In this document: positions 10,301-19,184 of the stretch, in pieces
Layout: every line of letters starts with the position of its first letter
Numbering within the stretch: position 1 is the stretch's first letter
NCBI GenBank assembly: GCA_003254885.1
Contig: QANT01004765.1
Location: 1-44,103, forward strand
Direction: 5' to 3'
DNA: 44,103 nt
Source: Purshia tridentata
Taxonomy: Eukaryota; Streptophyta; Magnoliopsida; Rosales; Rosaceae
Translations under genes and position numbers: made by a program
Notes under the pieces: model-generated
Seen by the model: the letters and a program-made list of their open reading frames with translations, nothing else
Database searches by the model: none
Told to the model about the DNA's origin: nothing

Positions 10301-11777
10301 GTCCTTGAAGTCACTAGACCTGGCTGATGAGATGTTGAAAGAGAAAATGTCCGTAATCCTAAATTCCTTAGATGATAGCCAGCCCAAAATTGTGTTAAAA
10401 GAAGCTATTGATAAAGTAAAATTGAACACCCGAAGACTAATTCGTCGTCAGGTAACTATATTTTTACCCTTCAGTATATCTGTTTGCACCTTAGAAACAT
10501 TCCTTTGGCAAAACTTTTTGAACATCTGGCCAATTTAATTCATGTATACAAGTACTAGCAAGTGCTTGAACAAAATTTTTTTCTTCCGCCACTTCTGCTG
10601 TTATTGATCCTTGGAAATTTTTCAAAATGTCACAGATTTATATATTTATTTAATGAATATTCCCTTTATATTTTGAGAATGTGTTAACAAATAGTTCTAG
10701 ATATTTTGAGCTATAAGTTATTGCATGCACTTAAAAAGTCTTCTCTTGGTTCCAACTAGCTTTTGGTCTAGTGGTATTTCTCTCCACAATGTTGGAGAGG
10801 TACCAAGTTCGAATCCCTTCTTCCCTATATAAAAAAAAGGGTCTTGGTAAAATTAGATTCCCCAAGTATTTTATGTATATGGAAACTCTGTGCTTTGTTC
10901 TTTTGAAGAGATGTTCTGAATAATTGTAAATCTACAAGTTGAGAAATTACAAAAACAAAAGGTGCTTTTTGAGTCCAATCTTAGAGCTTTCATGTGAAGG
11001 CAATCTCGCAACCATATAGACTATAAATGTAAGAACTTTTTTTATTTTGCTTGCTATAGAGTGGAACCATAGTACCTTTGTAATGTAGTTCTGTTGTTTC
11101 ACAGAAACGAAGGATAAATCGACTGGAGACATTGTTTGGATGGAACATACATTTTCTTGATGCAACGGAATCCATATTATGTATGGCTTCTGGGGTCTCT
11201 TCTTTTTCCTAATTTTGGTTTAGGGGTCATTTCCTTGTTCCTCTTGTTGTTAGTTTTGCTTGATGGTGTCAACTACACATCTTTTCTAAAACACACATTA
11301 CTCATTACATATTATAGGCAAATCAGATGATATATGGGCTGCAGAAGTGGTTGGACCTGCTGTGGAACTGATTCGATCTTTCCTTAACCAGGATGCAAGC
11401 TTTGTGCCTGATTTGGGTGCCCCAAACAGCAGTGGCGTGAATATGATTCAAAGGGACTTGTGGACTCAGTATACATGCAAGGTTAGCAATGGTTAATTAC
11501 CAAAGGGCACTTAATTTTCTTGTCCAATTTCTTTCTCCTGTAATTTAGTTAGTTTTTTGTGGTGCTTGAATTGACTATATGGTTGAGTTTGGCTAAGTTG
11601 GTATGCAAATGACTTTTCCATTGGTAGGCCTGCGGTGACAAGATACTTAGGGGAGCACATGAGTGGGAACAACACAGGCAGGGTCGAGGCCATCGCAAAC
11701 GAATCTGTCGGCTTAAAAAATCTCGAGGATTTTGCTCACTGGAGCAGCAGCAGCCTCAACATAGAGGCAGTAGTTAG
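7352..11777 (+). CDS. IPT2: tRNA dimethylallyltransferase 2 (tRNA isopentenyltransferase), ten exons
   Basis: The enzyme transfers a dimethylallyl group from DMAPP to N6 of A37 in tRNAs reading UNN codons; the modified tRNA is also a source of cis-zeatin cytokinin. Exons: 7352-7583, 7662-7741, 8082-8150, 8512-8584, 8749-8870, 9442-9516, 10032-10451, 11105-11180, 11318-11481, 11628-11777. All introns are GT-AG, and the joined CDS is 1461 nt (486 aa; Arabidopsis IPT2 is about 466). Visible motifs: the P-loop GPTGSGKS at residues 31-38; the DSMQVYSGLDVLTNK block after it (catalytic Asp and substrate contacts); GVPHHLLG; PVIVGGTNYYIQA; DPVAANRIHPNNHRK; and DYTRGLRQAIGVREF. The C-terminus has a tRNA-binding zinc finger, C436-x2-C439-x13-H453-x5-H459, then a basic tail. 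The finger separates the eukaryotic tRNA type from adenylate IPTs, and the overall pattern is IPT2 rather than the plastid IPT9. The start is the first Met before the P-loop. Confidence 0.93.
9357..9486 (+). repeat. 65-bp tandem duplication spanning the IPT2 exon 6 splice acceptor
   Basis: Copy 1 is 9357-9421 and copy 2 is 9422-9486. Each starts AATTGTTGTTTCTTTTGCA and runs through the polypyrimidine tract, the acceptor and the first 45 nt of exon 6. They differ at four bases. Copy 2 has gcAG|ATT and is the one that keeps the reading frame. Copy 1 reads gcAA at the acceptor and carries changes in the codons for QYLSLYAHHG. Confidence 0.9.
10751..10841 (+). mobile_element. tRNA-derived SINE-like insertion in IPT2 intron 7
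   Basis: The segment has an RNA polymerase III A-box-like TGGTCTAGTGG at 10764-10774 and a B-box-like AGTTCGAATCC at 10806-10816. A short A-rich tail follows at about 10831-10838. The 7-mer TCTTGGT occurs just before (10744-10750) and just after (10842-10848) and may be a target duplication. It sits in sense orientation within the intron. It is short (about 90 bp) compared with most plant SINEs, so it may be truncated. Confidence 0.55.
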
Positions 11778-12445
11778 TGAAAGATTTAACAGAAAAGGGG
11801 GAAAGAGCATAGTGCCCAACATTGAAACTAATCCATTCAGTAGAATTCAGAGTAAATCATCCTCAATGTATTTTGTTTTCCCTTTGGAATTTGGATGGTT
11901 TCCCCATAAAATAGTTTTACGAATGAGGATTTTTATTGTATATGCTTGTTTGAATGGAAAATTGTTTCACTGTGGAGTAAAGAAGTGTTCCCTGACATAT
12001 TTTCTTAGTTTTTGTCCAGAAATATGATCTTAAGAAAATTAGTTGTTAGCTGTTAGATTCAAATCATAGCGACAACACAAATAAGAAAATATATATGGGA
12101 TAAGATCGTATTAGCCATTTGATTATAATAAGAGTTATTTATATGCTTTTATTGAAACATATTTTTTATTTATTTTCTTGATCATAATTAGAAGACTTAA
12201 TGATTTCTAATTTTATTGATTTTTTACAATAATAATTTTTTTGAAGTCGAATATAAAACATGAATGGTTTATATTTTAAATAAAACATAAATCATCCATG
12301 TGGTGACCTTTCTAAGGTTGATTAGCTTTTTATTAATTTACTAACAATGTAGCTTATCCTACTCTAGTTAAACCAAAATGGATTTAGGCGCACATTCGAT
12401 CATCCTCAGACTTCAGTACCTCACAGAGAAGCCCTGATCCTAGCA
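11778..12445. other. IPT2 3'UTR and PPR gene promoter
   Basis: The IPT2 3'UTR probably extends to about 12000. An AT-rich stretch follows, then the leader of the PPR gene from about 12380. No other gene is visible. Confidence 0.5.
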
Positions 12446-14440
12446 ATGAGACAGCCATGGTGTTTGCTTCTTCTCCGAGCTCAACTCCGCTCTTCGCCTC
12501 ACGTTTTTGTACTGTCTTCTTCTTACTCTCAGGTACACTCCCGACCCAATCTCCATTCACTTTGCTCTTTCACTTCTCTCTTTCACACTGACACTTTCCA
12601 CCCAAAGCTTTCACCTTTACAACCCATTTTCCATTCCCATTCCGCAAACCTAATAAACCCAATAAACCCCATTTCACACAATCTATCATCTGAATCGGCG
12701 CTTGAGCTTGAAGACCCCGATCACGGAGTTGTATCTGATATTTTCTCTAGTCCCAGAGGCGTGGATGATATTAGGAAAGACTTGGAGTCGAACAATGTTG
12801 TGATTAGCCATGACTTGGTTTTGAGGATTTTGAAGGGCCTGGAATCGAACCCTGATGGTGCGAGGAGGTTTTTCGATTGGGTTGTGTCATGTGAAGGTGA
12901 GAGATTGAGCTCCAAGTCGTATAATTCGATGCTGGGTATTTTAGGTGTTAACGGGTTTGTGGAGGAATTTTGGGATTTGGTTGATGTTATGAAGAATAAA
13001 GGGTACGGTGTATCGAAATGGGTGCACGATAGAGTGTTAGAAAAATTTGAGAAGGATGGGTTGGATGGTCATGCTGAGAAATTGAGACAAGCGTGTGAAC
13101 CAGGGTCTACTGATAATTCCTCAGATAAGCTTTGTTCAAGGGTGTGTAAGATTGTTAAAAGTGAGGTGTGGAGTGATGAAGTTGAGAGGCAATTACGGGA
13201 ATTGGATGTTGCATTTTCGAGTGATATGGTTAAGACAGTGCTGGAAAATCTTGCTACAGATCCAAAAAAAGGCCTGATATTTTTTCGGTGGATGGAGGAG
13301 AGTGGGTTGTTGAAGCATGATCAAAAGACTTATAATGCTATGGCAAGGGTGTTGGGAAGGAAAGATTGTATTGATAGGTTTTGGAAAGTTGTTGATGAAA
13401 TGAGGAGCAACGGGTATGAACTGGAATTGGAGACATATGTCAAGGTTTTGGGGCGATTTTGTAAGAGGAAACTGACTAAGGATGCTGTGGACTTGTATGA
13501 GTTTGCAATGTCTGGTACAAATAAACCTTCGGTGCATTGTTGTACCTATCTGTTGAGGAATATAGCAGTTGGCAAGCAGCTGGATATGGGTCTATTTAGT
13601 AGGGTTGTGAGGATCTTTAGAGAGAGTGGGAATGTGTTGGCCAATTCAATGCTCAATGCAGTCCTCAAGTCTCTGAACAGTGTAGGTAGATATGGAGAGT
13701 GCAATAAGGTGTTCAAAGCAATGAAGGAAGGTGGACTTGTAGCCAGTGGTAATTTACAGAGTAAAATTGCTTTCCGGCTTAGTAGTGCTGGTGAAAATGA
13801 TGAAGCAAGCGAATTTATGAATAATATGGAAGCATCTGGGTGTAATCCTGGTAACAAGACGTGGACCTCCTTAATTGAGGGACACTGTGTAGCTGGTGAT
13901 CTTGATAAGGCTTCTGATTGTTTCCAAAAAATGGTTGAAAAAGAAGGGGTTGCCTCTGCTGGTTATGCTTTTGATTTGATTGTAAATGCATATTGCAGAA
14001 AGAACAGGGCAATAGATGCATACAAGTTCCTTAAAGATTTGGTCAGTGAAAGGCAGCTGAAACCATGGCATACTACATACAAATTGTTGGTTAGTATGTT
14101 ATTGGTTCAGGATGGATTTATAGATGCTCTGAATATTCTAGGTCTGATGAAAAATCAAGGATTTCCACCTTATGTTAATCCGTTTATCAAGTATGTATCG
14201 AAGTCTGGAACTGGTGATGATGCTAAAGCTTTTCTGATGGTGATGACTTCAAAGAGATGTGCATCTAAAGCTGTGTTTCTCCGTGTATTTAAGGCCTATT
14301 TCAAGGCTGGACGGCATACTGAAGCACAAAATTTTCTTTCAGAATGCCCGGGCTACATCCGTAACCATACTGATGTTTTGAATCTCTTCTGTCGCGTTAA
14401 ATCTGGAGACAGTGCTGCTACTACTGGGGTGGCTGCGTAG
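12446..14440 (+). CDS. Mitochondrial-type pentatricopeptide repeat (PPR) protein, P class
   Basis: An intronless ORF of 664 aa. PPR proteins bind organellar RNA and control its stability, splicing or translation. The N-terminus (MRQPWCLLLLRAQLRSSPHV, then Ser/His/Pro-rich sequence) has Arg and almost no acidic residues for about 60 residues, as in a mitochondrial presequence. About ten degenerate 35-residue repeats follow, recognisable by spaced motifs such as KSYNSMLGILGVNG, KTYNAMARVLGRKD, ETYVKVLGRFCKRK, NKTWTSLIEGHCVAGDLDKA and TYKLLVSMLLVQDG. There is no E, DYW or SMR domain, so it is P class. In length and repeat spacing it resembles the Arabidopsis At3g02490/At5g15980 pair; this is from memory. 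The start is the first Met after stops in the AT-rich leader and supplies the presequence. It follows IPT2 in the same direction but has its own promoter region. Confidence 0.88.
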   Translation: MRQPWCLLLLRAQLRSSPHVFVLSSSYSQVHSRPNLHSLCSFTSLFHTDTFHPKLSPLQPIFHSHSANLINPINPISHNLSSESALELEDPDHGVVSDIFSSPRGVDDIRKDLESNNVVISHDLVLRILKGLESNPDGARRFFDWVVSCEGERLSSKSYNSMLGILGVNGFVEEFWDLVDVMKNKGYGVSKWVHDRVLEKFEKDGLDGHAEKLRQACEPGSTDNSSDKLCSRVCKIVKSEVWSDEVERQLRELDVAFSSDMVKTVLENLATDPKKGLIFFRWMEESGLLKHDQKTYNAMARVLGRKDCIDRFWKVVDEMRSNGYELELETYVKVLGRFCKRKLTKDAVDLYEFAMSGTNKPSVHCCTYLLRNIAVGKQLDMGLFSRVVRIFRESGNVLANSMLNAVLKSLNSVGRYGECNKVFKAMKEGGLVASGNLQSKIAFRLSSAGENDEASEFMNNMEASGCNPGNKTWTSLIEGHCVAGDLDKASDCFQKMVEKEGVASAGYAFDLIVNAYCRKNRAIDAYKFLKDLVSERQLKPWHTTYKLLVSMLLVQDGFIDALNILGLMKNQGFPPYVNPFIKYVSKSGTGDDAKAFLMVMTSKRCASKAVFLRVFKAYFKAGRHTEAQNFLSECPGYIRNHTDVLNLFCRVKSGDSAATTGVAA

Positions 14441-15164
14441 GCTTTGTATTCCATAAGGTTGATGTAGTAGAGCATTTGTTTAAAAAATTTTGGATTCAAT
14501 ATTGTCTTTGCTCCACCATCAATATTAATGATTATTGGAGAATATTAACTTTAGTATGGACATTTGTCTTTGCTTCCCAACAACAAAAAAAAAAAAAAAC
14601 CAAAATTGATTTACCTCTCTATTTAATTCACTCCCATATCTCTTCTTATAATACATAGCAGCAGGAGCAGCAGCCTCAACATAACAAACCAAGTACTTTG
14701 TAAAGGGACGTGACCAAAGAACAACATGTATTTTCCTTTTGGCCTTTAGTATTTTTCTTTTTTTCTTTTTTCAGATAATCAGCTTTTTTTTAACCAACTG
14801 CATGACGATGTACACAACTAGCTTCATCATTTTGGTCATCATTGTGATTGATGCAGTCTATCAAACCAGTACAACATTAACAAAACACTGATAAGAAAAA
14901 AAAAAAGTACAAGTTAACAGTGCACGTACAGCTGCACCAGCTCATCAATCATTCAATCGAGGAAAATATATACAGACGGAGAAAAACTTGTCGGGAGCTG
15001 TTCTGCCACGAACGGCGTTAAGCAGCAATATACAACATTGTTACGTAGTATAAATAATTATAAATAATTTTTTTGCGTCGTCAATTAGAAAAATTAATTA
15101 AAATTTATATATATTTTCTTGCTTTTAAGAAATTTGTGAAACCTTATTATCTAGGAGATCCGAG

Positions 15165-15245
15165 TAAGGTGATTGAACTATTTGAAGCCGATAGCATGAG
15201 ATCCGTGTCCCTTGATATTTGGCTTCAAATAGTCCAACCACCTCA
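15165..15245 (-). ncRNA. Candidate RNA hairpin (pre-miRNA-like or small foldback element)
   Basis: Bases 15165-15189 pair with 15221-15245 over 25 positions around a 31-nt loop. Read on the plus strand there are three A/C mismatches (15166/15244, 15172/15238, 15176/15234). On the minus strand each becomes a G-U wobble, so the minus transcript pairs without interruption. The arm reads GGCTTCAAATAG on the plus strand at 15221-15232 and its complement in the other arm. I do not recognise a known miRNA family. A MITE is the main alternative. Confidence 0.4.
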
Positions 15246-16499
15246 TCCTACACATTTTTCTGCATCTGGTTTAAGCCTGCATATATAAAGCAAAAAACGT
15301 GTAACATCTTTCTACTCATGAAGTACAAAAACTACGTAAAACTTGTTTATGCCAACTCTCTTTCGCTTTAGATCTCTCTAAAGAGAGATACATTATATAT
15401 ATAAACTTTTTAATTGAGGGAAGGCCGGAATTGAACTTGAAAGTTCTTGCTAATATAGGAAAAGTATTATATTAAATCAATAACTATAGTTGATAATATT
15501 GATTACCTATTCTGAGAGGACCATGGTGGCAGTCTCCTTCTTCGTGGTTTTCAATATTGCACTGTCGATCTCATGCTATCTTCTTATTTCTTCAGGGTTG
15601 TATAGCTTTGTTATGGGGTGCAACCCACTTCACAACTTCGAGCTAGCTCGAGTAACCTATAAATATAAGGCTACCCAACCATAAAAAAAGGCACCACGAA
15701 GAATTATCTTATTAAAACTTTTTTCCTTTGTTTGGACCCACATCTTACGGAAATTAAGAGTAATATTAAGAGGAGAAAAAAATCACTGTCAAATAGGAAA
15801 TGCAAGTACACAAAAGCAAGATAAATGTGTCACTAGATAGTAATATATCTTTCAATCTAAATAACATTGGTGTTTGTAATTCAGTGATTCACATCATTTG
15901 AAGTACTTTTGTACAATTACATATTTTTACCCCCTCCAAAAAAGAATACCAAATGATATTTCTAGTCCCCTTACTTTCATAAAATATTCACCTTAGTCAT
16001 GTTCTTTTAATTTTGGCAATTCAATTCTTGTACTTCCGGTATAAAAGTAATTGGCTCCAAATCCTCAACCCATTTAACGGAAAATCTGACATAGCATGGT
16101 TATTTTGGACATTTTAAAATCATACACGTCACTATATTAGAGGAGCTCCACTTTTTGGTTATAATTGAAAGGTTTGAAATGTCTACGCCACTTCAGAGTT
16201 TCGTCAACAATTTAAATAAAGTTGACGATTTAGGCTTAATTATTATCATATTGAAGGTACATAATTAAAATAATCAAAATTAAAAAAATAGAACTAAAAA
16301 TAGAAATTTTGTAAAAGTAAAGAGGCCAAAAGTACCATTTACCCACAAATTGATAGCTAAATTTCTTTTGAATGGGCAATGATCGAGAATCACTTGGCCA
16401 AGAGAACTACCATCCTTGATCTGTGAGGATGTAGCCTCTTCCATCCAAATAAACAAAAGAAATACTATAAAAATAGATTCACTTAGTTTGCAAACACAA

Positions 16500-17062
16500 G
16501 AATTTATTGGTTTGTGGGCGACGGAAGTATCTGGACTCGAGCCTAAGGTCGAAACGTAACCAGGCTCAGCCCAAAGAAAAGCCAAATTAAGAGACGAAGC
16601 CCAAAAGACCAAAATAGATCAAGGCCCAAAAATGAAAATGGTAACATTTTGTATTATAAATGAACAGCCCGTTTTTATCCAAGTTTTAATGACCCACGAA
16701 CCAAAATAAAGGTACCAACGATCAAATACATTAAAGAGGTATAACGGGAAGAAAGGGCGCGAAGATAGGAAATAACGGAAAAATTATTTTTTCGAAAAAA
16801 GGAACGTGCCTCCATGCAAAAGTGGAGGAGAGATTGAAAACTAAGAAAAAAGAGAACATTGAAAAGCATATTGAATTTCTACTCATTTTAGCATCGGAGT
16901 GTCATTGCAGGTACACCTCTGGGGGAAATTTCAACAATTAGAAGAGGAGAAACTTGGAAGGAGGCGCGACGATCAAGTGGAAGGTTTTAGCTGATTGATT
17001 CATTATTGTTTGTTAAAATTAGGCCAAACGAGAATTTTAGCATCAACAGTTGTTGATAATTA
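16500..17062 (+). mobile_element. Possible LTR fragment of a gypsy-type retrotransposon
   Basis: This stretch is locally different from its surroundings, with CG-containing words and blocks such as ggcccaaaa. It includes GCATCGGAGTGTCATTGCAG at about 16891-16910, a motif that resembles the R/U5 region of plant gypsy LTRs as I remember them. No coding relic or second LTR was found. Borders are guesses. Confidence 0.3.
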
Positions 17063-17841
17063 CCACCATATATACCTTTCTTGTAAATCCTCTACAGTTT
17101 TATCCAATCTTTAACTATATACATAAATGTAATAAACATGAGAGGGATCGATGTCATGGATAGTACATCGTGTGATATGATGGATATGATTGATGTATGC
17201 GCGAACACTATTGAAATACCATTTGATCATCTTGTGTTTTTTTCCTCGTACCTTTGATGTGATGGAACCGATCGATGACTACACTTTGGTTGGAATAGTG
17301 ATTGGATATTTCATATAATAGGTAAGGCTAGAGATTACAAATCAATGTACTATATATATATATATATATATGCGCAATTATTAGTTTTAAATTATTAAGA
17401 AAGAAAGAAATAAATTCTAAAAATAAGGTAGGTAAATTTTATGTGATACATGCCAAGTAATTTAGAATCCAAATTTAATACATAAATTTAGAACCTCTAA
17501 CATGCATTACCATTTCAATATACTTTAACTATATTCAATTATCAGAGACAACCCTTTTACTTCATACGGGATTGAAAGTAAACACAAGTTTTAAAACGGC
17601 GTTTTGTCTTAATTACATGCAGCCATGAATGCTTGAGAGAATAAGAAAAACATTCTTTTGTGAGTAATATTGAAATCATCCCTATCGTAAATTCCAAACC
17701 AACCAGCCCGACAATTCTAAAACAAGTAATAGATTCCCTGCGTACGAGTAAGTATAAGTAATAATTGACAGCATTTTGAGAAAACGTACCCTAACAGTGA
17801 TTGAAGCATTATGTGACGGTCACACTAACGTACAGTACTTA

Positions 17842-17876
17842 CTATACCCTTTTTTTTTTTTGGCCAGGGCTATACC
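17842..17876 (-). repeat. Mini-insertion: CTATACC repeats flanking poly(T)-GGCCAGGG
   Basis: CTATACC at 17842-17848 is repeated at 17870-17876. Between them lie a C, twelve T and GGCCAGGG. On the minus strand the insert reads CCCTGGCC-poly(A), the same tag as the cases at 756, 33283 and 39163. The repeat is only 7 bp, so this is the weakest of the four. Confidence 0.4.
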
Positions 17877-17901
17877 TGACTATTTTAAACATATACAAAA
17901 C

Positions 17902-18520
17902 TAGAGGTGCACACGGATCGGTTATCCGATCCACAAATTATTATCCATATCCGATCTACAAATTCGGATATCCACAAGTTCGGATATCCACAAGTTCGGA
18001 TATCCACAAAATCGGATCGGATCGGATCAGATGACGGATAATATCCAAATAATAACATAAAAATTATTTAGCAAGTACATAATATAAAAATTATCCCTTA
18101 AATTAATTCAATAGTTACACAATATAAAATTCAGAAATTAAGACAAGCCTCAAATATAACAAATTCTTACTTTCTAGTAGTCCTAAACTATATACTATAT
18201 ATATGTATAATTTTTATAATAGATTTTATTGTTAAATTATATAGTAACATAGATAGTTTATGAACTATATGATATTATAAACTATAATAGGGGCTTTGAT
18301 TTACTGTATAATAGAAATTAAATATATACAAACATATATAAATTATATAAAAATTTAATATATATAATTTGCGGATCGGATTGGATATATCCGTGGTTTT
18401 CAATATTGATATACATATCCGATCCACAAATTGCGGATCGGATTATATCGGTACAATATCCACAAATTGCGGATCGAATTGGATCGGTAAGCGGATTTTC
18501 GGTATATTTGTGCACCCCTA
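17902..18520. mobile_element. Complete hAT-superfamily MITE with 8-bp target-site duplication
   Basis: The 619-bp element has terminal inverted repeats TAGAGGTGCAC (left) and TAGGGGTGCAC (right, read inward), one mismatch in 11. It is flanked on both sides by the exact 8-mer TACAAAAC (17894-17901 and 18521-18528). An 8-bp duplication and TAGGGGTG-type ends mark hAT elements. Subterminal regions are packed with GGATCGGAT, TTCGGATATCC and ATTGCGGATCGG motifs in both orientations, probable transposase-binding sites. The core (about 18060-18360) is very AT-rich and has no ORF, so it depends on a transposase encoded elsewhere. Confidence 0.85.
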
Positions 18521-18639
18521 TACAAAACACTAGAATAAATCTGAATAAAGTCACCTAGGTCTTTGGGACATTTATTTCCCTTCCAGGCTTCAACCCTCCT
18601 AGATATCGTGGGTATCTTTTCCACTTAATTGCAGCAATC

Positions 18640-19145
18640 CCAGATGATTAGGGATGATAATAATAATATCCTTTTCATTTTCCATAGAATTAATTAATTA
18701 AACTTTGGACTGGTACATACGAAACTTCACATTATCTTTACTGATTGTGGTCCTAGATTCCTACTCAATTAATTAAGATTCCTAAAGATGAGTATGGCAC
18801 ATATCATCCATGCATTTGGGTCCAATAATATACGTACCCTGGAGCACATGGCGAGGAAATAGAGACAAGTCCGCCAATGAAAGGTCACCATCAATTGCAT
18901 TCTGGATTTCATCAATCACAAATATTTACAAAGCAATCCAAACAAAACACATGAATCAAAGTTGCAACATATATGACCTCTGACTGGTAAGCCTTTTATT
19001 TGCATAACTGTTCAGGTCACAATTCTTTAGAGTACTTGGATCAATCATAAACTTTGATCGATCAAATTGTATAAAAGATGCATATCTTACTCTGTATAAG
19101 AGCTGCCACGTGTAACATGAGAGTAATATTCTCTAATTACCAACT
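18640..19145 (+). pseudogene. Relic duplicate of the A/B-barrel gene: promoter and intron start, coding exon lost
   Basis: About 18640-18930 aligns in order with 34650-34930 upstream of the A/B-barrel gene. Shared blocks include AATTAAACTTTGGACTGG, AAAGATGAGTA, GTCCAATAATATA, ACCCTGGAGCACATGG and CATCAATTGCATTCTGGA. About 18985-19145 then aligns with the start of that gene's intron (35655-35815): TGGTAAGCCTTT, TGTTCAGGTCA, TACTTGGAT, CATAAACTT, TTACATGAG-like. The roughly 570 bp in between, with exon 1, is missing except for a TGG|GTAAGCC-like junction. No exon 2 was found; the copia relic begins immediately after. Confidence 0.65.
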
Positions 19146-19184
19146 ATATCCACAATAATACAATACTACAGTCTTAATTTTTGT

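Noticed and set aside
14660..14682. 18-nt match (AGCAGCAGCCTCAACATA) to the 3' end of the IPT2 coding region
   Set aside because: Short and CAG-rich; chance or simple-sequence similarity is the likelier cause.
15073..15288. 71-aa ORF across the hairpin
   Set aside because: Half of it is the inverted repeat itself and there is no homology signal; the hairpin explains the sequence better.
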